Source: Tricholoma matsutake (lineage: Eukaryota > Basidiomycota > Agaricomycetes > Agaricales > Tricholomataceae). Taken from it: a DNA stretch of 64,000 nucleotides. The stretch spans positions 1,364,001-1,428,000 of the forward strand of contig AP026544.2 of the NCBI GenBank assembly GCA_026075535.2. The letters are read 5' to 3'. Of this stretch, positions 43,123 through 55,287 are shown piece after piece; within the stretch, counting starts at the first letter, position 1; the number at the start of each line of letters is the position of its first letter. The notes below the pieces were generated by a model that was not told the origin of the DNA, searched no databases, and worked only from the letters and a program-made list of their open reading frames with translations. The position numbers and the translations under genes were made by a program.

Positions 43123-44157
43123 TTGTACCAAACAAAACGAACCATTGCAGAATCAGATCCCGAATCATTGTATGTAGACAAGAAGAGACAGCATATGACT
43201 GAAAGGCAAATTGTTCACTCGCCACAATGGGGCACGCTATCTGTAAGTGATTGCATTGTTTTGTCAAATGTGTGCAATCGATGTCAGGATTTGTATGCAT
43301 CAGATGACACAGGAATCAGGACCAAGCAACCTCCTGGGTGACAATGACAATGATACAGATAACCAGGAACAGGTACAGGCTGCACTGTTACAATGCCCAT
43401 TCCCTGACTGTGATGACCTTCTGCCTGAGAAACCCAGGGGAACACTAGCAAGGTTGATAAAAAATTGGCAAAATATTATCAGGGTATCTGGTAGTAAAAG
43501 AACGAGAGATGACCAGCACAATCTCAACAGGATAGATCTCCTGATATGTGCTGAGATCAGTAAGGAGGACGAGTATGAACGATTGATGGCATCTGCAACC
43601 GATGCAGGGTGGCCTAGTACTTGCAATTTCAAATGCCTGCCTCGGAGAATCTGTGACATGAGGGCGGAGTTGGACCAGCTTATCAGCCACGAGTATGTGC
43701 AATCCCAGTGTCAGGTATGGAAAGTGTTTTTGAAAGATGTGAAAGACCTGGCAAGATTTGTCTGGGACTCGAACTTTCAATCCCATCATCTCGACAAAAC
43801 ATGCCCAGGCTAGTAAGTGTTGGCTATAAATTCATAGCTACTGTCTAACAGGTTGAGGCTAGCTATGGTGAGAAGGGCAAAGCCATCATCTATGACACAC
43901 TGCATCAAATTTTCCTGGCCAATCAGACATGCATAAACAAGATTGTCCCACTTACACTCATCTTGTTCATTGAATACATCCTCATCCCTCATGTCTCAGT
44001 CATGCTGATCTCACGCGATCTAGATATCACCACGGACGAGGCCTACCAGGTCATGATTGCAAGTGCATCATATGGGGAAATGATGTATCCTCATGAGGAG
44101 GATGATGACGAGTTGGACAGTATACTAGAAAAAAATGCCCATATGTTTGGCAAATGA
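43123..44157 (+). CDS. RTC4-like domain protein
   Basis: The core (about 43390-43760) reads CPFPDCDDLLPEKPRGTLAR, DLLICAEISKEDEYERLMAS, ATDAGWPSTCNFKCLPRRIC and MRAELDQLISHEYVQSQC. A Cys pair near the start, a central GWP and a following LPRRI fit the RTC4-like domain, named after yeast Restriction of Telomere Capping 4. The C-terminal part (YGEKGKAIIYDTLHQIF, LISRDLDITTDEAYQVM, SYGEMMYPHEEDDDELD) matches the tail of the mushroom version and ends at 44157. The N-terminal part (HMTERQIVHSPQWGTLSVSD, CNRCQDLYASDDTG) is in another frame; a break near 43338 and a GTAAGT...CAG intron at 43813-43854 separate the pieces, although the intron joins out of phase. Its role in mushrooms is unknown. It is likely a pseudogene or needs corrected introns. 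Confidence 0.6.
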
Positions 44158-44719
44158 GGTCCCTCAGATCTGGTAAGCAATATCCAACTGATCTGGTCAA
44201 CAGCCTCTCACATCCAGACAAAGTTACATACAGAGAAATGAAGTCGTTGTCTGAGGAAAGTATGAATCAATGCACAATTAGTTACCAAACAATTCCATGC
44301 GGTCAATACCCAAGACAGCTGTACTTATACCCAATATATTCTAGTTGTTTGCAGAAGCGGAAACTAGATCTAGTGTGCTTCCCTACAATGCTTCTATTCC
44401 ACCTCCCCACATGTCATCAGAGTTGCTGCATGTTTCAATGGGTGGTAGTTGTTGTGTCTCAAAGCCCCCTTCAATGCACACCACCATGCAGGGACAAGTA
44501 GGGTAAATCCACCACAGGATATAAATGCATACAACTGATGACGTATTCACAGCCCAAAGCACACCAGATCTCAGGTCTCTGCCATATCTGAGATGCACCA
44601 GCCCACAGCAAGCAGTCATGTACCTGTGATTACCAGTACAATGTGCGTAGTTTTCAATTTTCTTTAGCAAGTTTATAGCAGCATATTGAATGAGGTCAAT
44701 TAGGACAAAGAAAGCAAAG
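44158..44719. other. Spacer between the RTC4-like and OrsD-RecQ genes
   Basis: No conserved domain found. Probably holds the promoter of the OrsD-RecQ gene; no clear TATA box or other element was identified. Confidence 0.35.
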
Positions 44720-47700
44720 ATGGATGACAAAATCCCCCAAAATCGCCAGTGCAGAAAATGTAAATCCCAGCTCGATAACTCGTCAAACACTGCCAATCAT
44801 ATAGCATGCCTGGTAGAGGATGCCCAAATTATGGATCATGCGCAGTCCATATACACTATAACACAACAAAGTAGGAGGTTCTGTTGCCCGACGTGTAAAA
44901 TGGGATATGTAAATGCAGATGTATTCAAGGTATGATGATGAGAAGAAATTTGTGTGGTGAAACTCATTTTATCACAGGCTCATTGCTTGGAGTGTAGAGG
45001 GACATATGCCACTGTCTCAGCCATGTTGATGCTGGAAATCAATCGGAACAATAAGACGCAAGTCCTGACTGTGGAAGATACATCTCTTGAATGTCCAATG
45101 CTGTCAGCACCAGCAGTGGAATCCATGGGTCCCCAACTATCCCGCACCCTCTCTGTGGAGACAGTTTCAATGTCATCGACTTCAGAGCTCCAAGAGAGTG
45201 TTCTCATTAGCAACAATGAACCCCATGTGTCCCCTGCAAGATTGCTCTCCATCCATCAAACCCTGCCTCCATCCGTGGACGCATTAATCTCAGAGACAGC
45301 ACAAGGCCTGCTTCGGAGCTATGGCTTGGCCATCAACACAGAGCACCACATCGTGATATGTAGGGAGTGTGGTTTTATCATAAACCCCTCTGGAGTACGG
45401 GAGCATATTATGAACACACATAGGCATATGCAACCACCCCTAGATTTGCAGAAGAAATTCAATGACTTGCTGAACACTCGACCAAGGCTGACATATCAAC
45501 CCCCTCACCCTAACACACCGATTGAATCTATCCCTGAGCTCAGACACCCCATACCCACATGCCTTATATGTTCAGTGTGTCATAAAGGATATCAGGTTGA
45601 TCAAAAACACCCTACCAACCCCTCGAAGCCATTCAAACAACATTGTTGTACAAAAGGAGAACAAGTGCACCCAAATAGGACGTTCAGTCTCCATCCAGCA
45701 CAATGTTTTGGGACTCATTTATCATGGTTCACAGTCTGTCCTCCACAATGTAGGATACTCCCAACCAACACCCCTTGGAACCACTATCAAGCAATGCTTT
45801 CCACTCGGCCCCCACCATCCATGGAAATTTCTGTTCCAGAAAATTACCGTATTCTGCATCAGTTTTTGCACAAAGAACGATGGCTTGATCATGTGGCCTG
45901 TGTGGACTTATCAACAATCCATGAGTTGTCAGGGTTTTCGGCCAAGGAAAAGGTTATTGGCAGCCTCCAAAGGTGTATTCATGTGTACCTTGCGGTAGCT
46001 CAGGGAAAGCTAAAAAGTTATGTGCTGAGATGGCTTATAGGCACACGACCATCGTCTGAACATGCCCATACCTTCCAGAAGCACCACAAAGATGTAAATT
46101 ATGACAGTCACCAACAATATGCGTTGATTGTGGTGGCATCAATTGCCTTGTTGCTGCGGATTGTGAATAATCCATTGCCACAATATCATTTTCCTGTTGG
46201 TGCATCAATTGAAGCCAAGGCATGAGCACTTTACACAGCTTTAGAGCATTCAGACGCAGGAACACAGCAGAATCATGGAGCCGATGGTTATGATGATGGA
46301 CAATCTGCCATGCCAGATATCCAGCATAAACACGGAGAGGAAGAAGAAGACGAAGACAATGAAGAAGAATATTCAGATGACCCCATGCTGCCTGATAGGT
46401 GCGATGAAGGCGACCTCCTGGATGCGGAAGAAGATTTTGTGGAGGATCCCCATGCAATCGCACATCCATACGGCATGTCAGAAACACGAAGGATACCTCA
46501 GTTTGATGACAATGTGCAGAAAGAACTCTGTGACCTCTTGAAAATTTTATATGTACAGCACCTTGGAACCGATCATTTCAGGAGTGTTTTTGTGCGGTAT
46601 ATTCTGCTGTCATCAGTGAAAGAATCATCTGTGAAAGGGAATGTGATGTGGCATGGTGTGTCAGAGATAACACACCGAATTGCAGCACTCTTGTTTACTG
46701 GTCGATTGGTGTTGGCCATGGTTATCCATGCAGAAAAAGCCAAGCATCCCAGAAAAATGTATTCTGTGTGCGTATAGCTAGTATTTATTGTATAAGATAG
46801 CTGAACACTTCCAAAACAGGCTGTTTGAAATGGTCCAACCGTACCTCAAAGAAGCAGAGGGATGGGTCATGATGCACCTCTATCTCTTGAAATGGGTACT
46901 TGACTCAATACAATCTGCAGATACAAAAGTGTTGCTGTTCAACTCCCCTATGAATGACAGTCAGAGCGTTATGGTAGATGGCACCCACATATATGCTCAA
47001 GACATGAAGATGTGCCATGACAAATTGATGGATGAAATCAAAATCAGGATTGATAAACTTCTCTGGGGACAGTTCAAGCTATTGGAAGACCAGGAGATTC
47101 AAGATGACCCCCGAAATCAAAATGCTGGGTACAGCTTCATTTCTGATCTGCGAAACACATGGACGATGGGAACATCTGTGCTGGAGTATATTGTATCAAC
47201 GCCGTCTCTGTTGGAAAAGTTTGGATCGCTGGATAATGATGGGAGTGTCATATGGCACCCCAGGGCATGCGTTCTGCAGATGACAGAAATATATGAGGTC
47301 CAGAGACTCATAGCAATTTCGCTTATCCTGTGCGGCAGGCAACCAGGCCGAGCCATTGAATATGCCTGCTTACTCTTGTGCAATATTCCTGGTGGGTCGA
47401 TCTGAAATGTGTTTTGGTTAATGGATGTGTTCATGCTACGTGGATCGTACAATAAAACCAGTCATCAGTCATCGGAGGACAAAACAATGGTCCGGGTGCC
47501 TATCCCTAGGCTTGGTCAACTTGTTGCATGATTTCTTATCCATCTCTGCCCACTTTATTCTGAATGGCAGTACCATTTCCGTCCCAAACTATATACGAAT
47601 TCACAGATGTTCTTATTTGCAGGCCTTTACCGGCCAGTGACAGTTAGAGACCTGACCTTGTCACTGGCACAGTATACATTATCCCATCTGAATGCCCAAC

Positions 47701-48360
47701 TTATGATCCGGACATTTTGTCAAGTAATGGCGTATATGATGTCTTATTTTGAGGACGTCCTAGACTTTACGCAAAATGTGACCACAGCATCACATCAACA
47801 ATTGGGGCATACGGGCGAGATTGACAGATGCCATTACGGAGGTGATGCATGTCTACCTATCGGATTGCATAGGTCTGAGCTGATGATGACCGCACGAGTG
47901 AGTGCAGTGATCCACATGATCTTCAGCCACCCCCCTACGCTACTGCATATGTTGGAGAAAGGTGCAGAATTTTGTGCAAGGTTGCGCAAGAAGATAAATT
48001 CCATCAGGAATGTCCACATCTCCTCGATGTCTGATCCCAATTCAGAGGGTGTACCCACCAAGATCACCATTGATTCACTCAGTGACGCGCTGTCAAGCAG
48101 ACTTCTTCCAGAACTGATCTCATACAATCGAAAGGTGTTGACAGAAGCGCACGCATCAGTTGTGGATATGTTATTTCCCTTCCAATCATTTTCACAGTCA
48201 TCACCCCTACCGTCTGTCCCAATGGAATACCCACACCCAAGTCACCTACAAAAATTCTGCAAATTCATGGGGTTTCCTCAGGATTCTACTCTAGGGTTCA
48301 AGAACATCCAGCAGGGCGTAGTGATTGAGAAGATGTTCCAAGGAACACAACATCTTGTGT
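44720..48360 (+). pseudogene. OrsD-type zinc-finger N-terminal region of a RecQ-like helicase gene
   Basis: From ATG at 44720: MDDKIPQNRQCRKCKSQLDN, then CCPTCKMGYVNADVFK. A clean 48-base intron (GTATGATG...ATCACAG, 44930-44977) joins in frame to AHCLECRGTYA. A long exon carries a Cys2-His2-like pattern (HIVICRECGFIINPSGVREH, IMNTHRHMQ) and a second Cys cluster (CLICSVCHKGYQ), the arrangement of OrsD-domain proteins. An in-frame TGA at 46223-46225 interrupts it; coding continues in the same frame (EDFVEDPHAIAHPYGMSETR) to about 46777, then in another frame (FQNRLFEMVQPYLKEAEGW) to 48360, with TGAs at 47403-47405 and near 47530. The zinc motifs may bind DNA; OrsD and RecQ parts occur together in mushroom and subtelomeric helicase genes. 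Confidence 0.65.
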
Positions 48361-50225
48361 ATGTGTCGGCCACAGGTTTGTGCTCAGAACTATATACCAA
48401 GCGGCAGAGTTCTGATTGTAGTTGCAGGATCAGGGAAGACCATGCCAAGACTTTTTTGTGCATCTGAACTTGATGAAGGTAGAAGTACAGTGTGGATTAT
48501 GCCGCTGCGCTCAATGCATGAGCAATATCATACCAGATGCCAGAAACACGGCATGTCCAGTGGAACATGGTCACTGCAGATGACCATAGCCGGTGTGTCA
48601 CTACACATCCTCTTATCGGTAGAGTCCACAGAGTGGAAAGAATGCCGAACCTTCCTAAACAGTCTCCATGTGATTGGTAGACTTGCCCAGATTATCATTG
48701 ATGAGGCACATTTAGCCCTCACACATGAATCTTTCAGACCAGTAATGGACATGATCCAGTGGCTAGGTGGGCAAGGAGTACAGATAGTACTACAGACAGC
48801 CACCCTCCCCCCATCACTAGAGCCGCAGCTTATTGAAAAGGCAGGACTTACAGGATGTTTTGTCATGTGATCCAAAACTGCTAGGGCAAATATATCATAC
48901 AATGTCCTATGGTCGTCAAATCCAGATGCGCTACTCGATCAAGTAGAGGAAGAATATAAGAAAGCCCGGAATTATTCCACCACCAATCACATTCTTGTCT
49001 TCGGTCTCAGTAAATTTCAAGCGAGGCAAACCACAGCAAGACTAGGGATACCGCACTGTGATGCTGAAATGACAAAAGAAGACATTGACAAGCTATTGGT
49101 ACAGTTCAGGACTGGACGGGTGTTAGGGATTTCGTGCACATCCATACTGGGTGTGGCACTCGACATTCCAGGCATAACCCATGTAATTCATCAGGATTAT
49201 CCATGGGATTCACTGTCCTATACTCAGGAGGTGGGGAGACTCGGGCCCGATGCAAACACGGAAAAGGCATGGTCCATAGTCATACTACCACCAAAACATG
49301 TTGATTTGCCAATTCCTTGATCAGATCCATTTGGATCCTATTTGTTGCAACCAATGATCACTAGACTCGGTGGAGCATTGCTGTCGCTTGCTTGTCCAGA
49401 TGTTCTTAGATGGTGTAGCAGAACCCTGTGCATTGATGGAGGGAAAAATGCATCTATGCGATACCTGTGCCGCCCAGTCCCATCAACAGCCCAGTCATTC
49501 AGAACGACATTTTTTTCCCACAGGTGTAATGCAAAATTGTGTTGCAGGTGTGTGGATATTGAGCTTTGTGTTTACCTTCTTGACCTTTGTATAACAGCAG
49601 TCAACCCATCGCAACCCAAAGTGCTGCAAGTGCCAACATGGAGTTCGTCTCACAAAACCAAATCCACCAATCAGCGTATGCAGTTGGCATTGGCACATTC
49701 AAAGGTCCAGTACCCGCAGAAACCCATGCAGTTGGCAGAAGATATTGCATCTGCACAGGTACATGACCTTTTGCGACATTTCTCCACTAGTTGTATAGGC
49801 TGTTGGTTATGCGAAAAACAGTCTTACCAGGATCATCAATTCAAGAATTGTTGTGTCTCACCATCACAACTCACTCGTGCAGCTGATTGGGATCAATGGT
49901 ATCGCCACCTTCATTTACCAGAAGGTTTCTGTTATAAATGTGGTTGCATTCAAAAGGTCAATTCCTTTCCAGTGAAGCCTTCGAGTTAGTTAATTCATCA
50001 TATTGCAGCTACACTACATGAATGAAGCAGGGAATAAGGTGTACATTCATGGGTACGATGACGGGATCCATTCCTATTGCAAATACGAGGATGTCCTGCT
50101 TCCTATGGTGTGGATGATCACTGTGAATGACAAGCTCGCCAACATTGTGAAGATGAAAATCAGGATGGGGTTTGGAATGGATGCACCAGCATGTCCATTC
50201 CAAAAGTGGGTAACATTAATAAATA
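48361..50225 (+). pseudogene. RecQ-like helicase core and C-terminus
   Basis: Downstream of a frame break near 48370 the helicase starts with SGRVLIVVAGSGKTMPRLFC (Walker A), IIIDEAHLALTHESFRPVMD (DEAH box) and VLQTATLPPSLEPQL (motif III). A TGA at 48868-48870 stands where an Arg is expected before SKTARANISYNV. The second motor domain follows: HILVFGLSKFQARQTTARL, GRVLGISCTSILGVALDIPG and YTQEVGRLGPDANTEKAWS, in which motif VI, usually QExGRxGRDG, has lost its second Arg. The C-terminal zinc and WYCD-like regions include FLDGVAEPCALMEGKMHLCD, CIGCWLCEKQSYQDHQFKNC and YCKYEDVLLPMVWMITVNDK, ending near 50225. RecQ helicases translocate 3' to 5' on DNA. Damage to motifs and stops mark it as inactive. 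Confidence 0.75.
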
Positions 50226-50229
50226 ATGG

Positions 50230-51093
50230 ACATCCAAACATTTGCATACAAAGAGATTGCTCTGGAAGACCAAGTTGGCCACATCATCTACTCCGCAGTC
50301 ATGGATCGAATCGGACAGCACGAGGCTGATCAGTCTCTCCTTTGCCAATTTCATGCTAGAAGTCAAGCAGAAATGGTTACTGTCCAACTGGAAAGATGAA
50401 CTTGTTTAAGAACTCATCACCCCTCAGGGCAACTGTGAATTTTAGGAATGGTCTGTCTCAATTCACAAAGCTGATAATGAACTTGAGGCTGCAGACTCCT
50501 TACAGCATATCCCCGCCACCCATTTGCATGCCCACCTCATTGCACACCTCAACCCTGCACTTCGTCTTGCCTATCCCACTGCAAAGAAAGAGCTCAACAC
50601 TATCAGAGACATCAAAGCCTGGATTCATTGTATCATTATCCTTGATGTCCAACTCACCATGCACCAAAAACAGATCAGCACCAGCATGGCAATTGGCACC
50701 AAAAACACAGCAAAGACTCAGACCAACAGCTGTGCATTGAACACGTACACTGCACCTTCCACTGGAACCACTGCAAATGCACCCACCAATGCATCCACCA
50801 CCACCCCCCTCATCAGTTTCATTGCCCTCCCCAAGCTCACGCAAGTAGAGAAGGACCTGCTCAACCTGCACCAGGGATGCTACAAATGCAGAATTTTCTA
50901 TGCAGGACACTTCTCGTGCACCTGCACCAGCAAGAGACCCACCTTAGAAACATGCAAGAAAGTCACACCCACCAGCTCTCTGCATGCCAAAGCTGCCTTC
51001 AATGCCTGGAATGCACCTGTAGTAGCCACTGTCTTTGGCACTGGGCTAGATGAAGATTTCATTGACAAAGATTTTGTGGACTCAGATGAATAA
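50230..51093 (+). pseudogene. Gypsy gag with zinc-binding knuckle-like motif (host element)
   Basis: The capsid-like part reads SWIESDSTRLISLSFANFML and EVKQKWLLSNWKDELV, a TAA near 50407, LITPQGNCEF, then NELEAADSLQHIPATHLHAH and LNPALRLAYPTAKKELNTIR. A Thr/Ala-rich linker precedes LTQVEKDLLNLHQGCYKCRI and YAGHFSCTC, a C-x2-C...H...C motif, and an acidic tail ending at 51093. This arrangement is the usual gag of mushroom Ty3/Gypsy elements. It encapsidates the element RNA when functional. Confidence 0.7.
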
Positions 51094-51109
51094 CCCCATT
51101 CACCTTACC

Positions 51110-51786
51110 CCTTCTCCCTGACCACCTCTGGTGGGACTGCTGTATCGACACCCCCTTCACTTGTGCACCCTCACTGATACAAGCACTAATCGACCACAGT
51201 GCCTCCCCAGTTCTGATATCTGAAGATGCTGCCAAACTCTATGGCCTAGAACCTCACAAGCTTTTCAAACCTCTCACCATCTCCACTGCCTTTGTCTCTG
51301 GCCAACCAAAGACTCAAACTGTACAATTATCACATCTCTGTAGACTGAATGTAATTTTGTGCAACGCCCGCTGGAAATCTCAAACACTCAATGCAATTAT
51401 TTGTCCCAACCTTCAGATGGATCTCATCCTCGGACTTGATTTTCTAGTGAGGAACAAAATTGTTGTCGACACTAAGCTATGCACTGTGATAGCCAAGGAA
51501 TCAGGTTTTGACCTGCTAAATTCCCCTGACCCTGTGAAAGCCCATGTTAACATTTCGATTTCACCAACTGTGTGATGTGTGTCTCCTGAAAGAGAGCCAT
51601 GCTAAGATTCAAAACCTCCACAAGTTAGTCCATTGTGAACTACTACTACATTTTGAAGAACACAAAACTAAGTTCAATATGTTACCTCACACCATCGGCA
51701 ACTGTCACATCATTGGCAACATCAAAATGTGTATCGAACAGCTAGTGGCAGAATCAAGGCTTAAGAAATTAGATGAAAAACTGAAA
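51110..51786 (+). pseudogene. Retropepsin-like protease region (host Gypsy)
   Basis: SALIDHSASPVLISEDAAKL, LYGLEPHKLFKPLTISTAF, LNAIICPNLQMDLILGLDFL and VVDTKLCTVIAKESGFDLLN show the fold and spacing of a Gypsy protease. The active-site Asp is present (LIDHSAS) but the following residues are not the usual D-S/T-G. The linker to RT (51600-51786) is open but unremarkable. Confidence 0.6.
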
Positions 51787-53578
51787 AACAAATAGGCAGA
51801 CCAGTTCCCATCTGACATCCTTTACGTCCATGACTTACCCAACAATGTATACCACCACATTGAAGTAAAACCTGGAGTTGCCATATCTACAGCTCATGCA
51901 TATTCCTGCCCTCGGAAATACCATGAAGGGTGGAAAACCCTGATAGATCAACATTATGCCATGGGCTGCATTTGGCCTTCTTCCTCCCAATACACCTTGC
52001 CATCATTTATAATCCCTAAAGCAGACATCACAGTCCTACCCCAGTGGGTAAATGGCTACAGAAACCTAAATCGTGCTACCATCCCCAACAACTATCTGCT
52101 ACCACAAATAGATGACATCCTTGCTGACTGTGCCAAAGGAAAGGTAAGGTAGATGACTTTCATAATCAACTAACGTCATGTGGAGTTACTTCAATGTGAC
52201 AACCTGGTCAAATTAGGAAGTTTTTTGGCAGAGAAACCATGGAACACCCCCCTTGAGACAGTAAAGAGGAAAATGCAAAATGTACGACCAACATATTGTT
52301 GTTATAGTTGTGTAATATATGTGTTTCAATTTTTATGAAGATTGAGTAAAAGGTGACCAAGAAATAAGACTTGCAAACACTTACAGCTATATCTGATCAC
52401 TAACTGCCATCCAATCAGATAAAAAATATGACAAACTTATATTTGGCCATCCCATGTCATTTTGGGTTGTCACCTGTCATTTCCAGTTGTCCAAGAAACA
52501 AAACTGCCATGTGAAATGGGTTCAGTGTGACATGTAAATGAGGAATTTGCTTTGCATGTCGTCAAAAGCTTAAGGTGATTTGCCCATCCTTTATTTTGAG
52601 TTTCTGCACAATGGAATATTCTAACAGACCTACAGTAGGGATAAATCAATGTTTTTTCTGGCTGCAGCAGAGCTTTTTCGGTGCTGTCACTGTCAACTTT
52701 CTGCCTCTTGTTGGGGTGATCACGACCATTTCTGCTCAAGTTTTCTAGTATATTAATTGTAGGTATTTTTATCATGTCATTGGTGCATTGCAAATGGGTA
52801 GCAGTAATGCTTTTTGAGGCGTGATGCGCTTGACGTGACTCGCATAATTGGTTTCTCACATTTTTCCTATTTCAGCATGAAATCATTACATTTTCTCAAA
52901 GTAGGTACAGATTCATGTGTCTACAGTATTTACCAACAAAATCTTGGATGTCAATTTGCCTGTAAAAAGCTCATTATGTGCAAAACAAGCCTTTTCCTCT
53001 AAATTCTCAAAAAATTGCCTCTTTTAGAATCTGTCCCACTAAGCATGTGATGTTAGTCAATTATGAAAGTTGTCTACCTTATGGGGGAGGATCAATATGA
53101 CTAACTCCTTTTTCCAAACACTCGTACATCCCAACCATGTCAAATACATGGTGACACTCACTCCATTTGGCCTCTGGGAGTGGGTGGTAATGCCAATGGG
53201 CCTATGGAACTCCCCTGTGACCTACCAATGCTGCATAACTATGGCCGTAAAAGACCTATTGGATGCATCTGTCATGTATACTTAGATGATATAATCATAT
53301 GGTCTCAAACTCTGGCTGAACATAAACATAATGTCACCCTGGTAATTGAAGCCTTAAGGACTGGACACCTGTATTCCTCGGCAAAAAAATCCCATTTATT
53401 CAACACTGAACTAAATTTCCTGGGACACACCATTTCACAATGTGGCATCAAAGCTGACAGCTCAAAAGTTGATCGCATTCTAAACTGGCCCACACCTACC
53501 AATGCAAAGGAAGTCTGTCAATTCCTCAGTCTAGTGTGGTACATTTCGCATTTCTGCCAGCACTGTGAGAGCACATGA
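51787..53578 (+). pseudogene. Reverse transcriptase of the host Gypsy, split by a 933-bp insertion
   Basis: The fingers part (DLPNNVYHHIEVKPGVAIST, SSQYTLPSFIIPKADITVLP, NGYRNLNRATIPNNYLLPQI, DDILADCAKGK) ends at 52144. It resumes at 53082 with WGRINMTNSFFQTLVHPNHV, TPFGLWEWVVMPMGLWNSP and, one frame on, HVYLDDIIIWSQTLAEHKHN then FLGHTISQCGIKADSSKVDR. The YLDD catalytic pair is intact, but the first catalytic acid, Asp in the usual WGxIDM, is Asn here (RINM). The enzyme is therefore dead. Confidence 0.8.
52145..53081. mobile_element. 933-bp TIR element with TA duplication (Tc1/mariner-type, non-autonomous)
   Basis: TA at 52145-52146 and 53080-53081 flank a 933-bp insert whose ends are imperfect inverted repeats of about 38 bp: AGGTAGATGACTTTCATAAT on the left and ATTATGAAAGTTGTCTACCT on the right. 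Removing the insert and one TA restores the RT frame (K-G-K-V-W-G-R). TA duplications are the signature of Tc1/mariner transposition. A 129-codon open segment on the minus strand inside has no recognised transposase motif, so it is probably moved in trans. Confidence 0.85.
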
Positions 53579-54367
53579 CCATCTTGACACCTTTGATGTG
53601 CAAGGAGTGCAACACCATTTTTCCTACCTGGACTACTGAACATCATAATGCCTTCCAATGTATCAAAGCCCTCATTGTCTCACGTGACTGCCTTACAATG
53701 ATTGACCATCAAAATCCTGGCAACAACAAATTTATGTTACCTGCGATGCCAGCCAAAGATGAACCAGCACTGTGTTATCATTTGGGCCCACCTGGGAAGC
53801 TGCAAGGCCAGTAGCCTTTGACAGTCAACAATTATGCAGTGCCAAGCTACACTATCCAGTATGTGAACAGGAGATGTTAGTGATTATCTGCACACTCAAG
53901 AAGTGGAGGAGTGACCTCTTGGGCTCTCACATCACAATTTACATGGATCACCAAACGCTCAAGAACTTTGAGGGACAGAAAAAACTCTCAAAATGACAAG
54001 CTAGATGGATGGAGTACATGTCACAGTATGACTGTACTATCCATTATATCAACAGAGATGATAATTGTGTAGCAGATGCATCTCTAGACTACTGGACACT
54101 GTCGATAATGAATCCCATGTTGTTGGCAGCATTTTTGAATTAGATCAGACCCATCCTTCCTCCAAGACATCAAAGATGGCTACCACACAGACCCATGGTG
54201 CAAAGCACTTGCAACAGACCTTGCCAGAGGAATCATCGATCAGAAATTAGACATCAAATCACGAAATGGCTTAATATTCATCAACTCATGACTTATCATC
54301 CCCAACAACAAACAACTTTGTGAAAACTTATTCTCGCCCATGACAACCTAAGCCGCTTTGGAACAGA
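53579..54367 (+). pseudogene. RNase H and start of integrase (host Gypsy)
   Basis: The RNase H region reads IYVTCDASQR, TGA (53760-53762), TSTVLSFGPTWEAARPVAF, LHYPVCEQEMLVIICTLKKW, ITIYMDHQTLKNF, then TGA (53994-53996) before QARWMEYMSQYDCTIHYINR. Both stops stand where related elements carry Arg. The catalytic Asp of CDAS and the Glu of CEQEML are present. The connection region continues to LAHDNLSRFGTEK at 54330-54371, the first His of the integrase zinc finger, where the chromovirus is inserted. Confidence 0.75.
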
Positions 54368-54372
54368 GAAAT

Positions 54373-54798
54373 TATAAGGGCAACCTCAGCCTCTAGCAAA
54401 GGGAAATCCAAAGTTAAAATTATGCTACATAATACAGGGATTGGGGGCACACCTAGCAAAGGGAAATCCGAAGAGAAAACTCTAAGGATCCCCTTGCTGA
54501 TGCCCAGTATATGTGAAGACGACAAAAATCAAATATAACCTAAAAATAGAAAAAGGCGGAGATAGGCAGATCAAGGCCGCCGAATGACATCATACCAAGG
54601 GGTATGTGTCGGAAGGGGTACTCCGCCTCTAAATATAAAAGTGTCAACATGTACAAACATGATAGCAAGGGAAAATTAGTAATAAAATCCGGAAAAATCA
54701 TAGAAAATGAAGAATAGAAGGAAATGAGGTGGGGAAAAATATAGGACGAACATAAAAAATAGGAAAAACACACAGGGCACCTCCCTAGTCCTCTTACA
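54373..54798 (-). repeat. 3' LTR of the chromovirus
   Basis: 426 bp. Compared with the 5' LTR it has a 10-base insertion (GACGACAAAAATCAAATATA versus GACAAATATA, near 54520) and A for G at AAATCCAAAG (54410 region). Confidence 0.95.
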
Positions 54799-54833
54799 TC
54801 ACCCCCTCTCTAAGATGCATCGCCCCGATGCAT

Positions 54834-55287
54834 TCAAAATCGTATACGACCAAAGTCCGTGACTTGAATGCGACGCGGTGCAGCAGTGTGCCGTCGGTAA
54901 AATTCCTTGATTAACCGAGGGGCATTTATGTCAGACTCTTCGACCCATGAGTTCTCCTCATACCCATAACCCTTCCAATGTACCAAATACTGGAGTTTTC
55001 CTCGACGTAAATGGCTGTCCAAGATTGACTCGACTTCATATTGGGGTTCTCCCTTGATCACTGTAGGTGGTGGTGGTGGGTGTGAATGGCATCCCGGGAA
55101 TGGATCTGGGGGAGCTGGAAGCAATTTGACGACATGGAAGACAGGATGGAGTCTGGACATGGAGGCTGGGAGGCATAGACAATAGGCATGTGTTCATGCA
55201 CTTGACAATGGGGAAAGGTCCCAAGAAGCGATGAGCAAGTTTCTTGGATGGACGTGTAGTGGAAATGTCACTGGAGTCAAGATAAAC
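54834..55287 (-). CDS. Chromovirus integrase C-terminus and chromodomain
   Basis: In frame after a TGA at 55288-55290 come VYLDSSDISTTRPSKKLAHR and FLGPFPIV (GPY/F-like module), then MSRLHPVFHVVKLLPAPPDP after a frame change, and a chromodomain: QYEVESILDSHLRRGKLQYL and VHWKGYGYEENSWVEESDI. Chromodomains of this class tether integrase to modified histones and steer insertion. The aromatic cage residues (Tyr at the start, Trp-Lys-Gly-Tyr, and Trp of NSW) appear intact. Confidence 0.8.
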
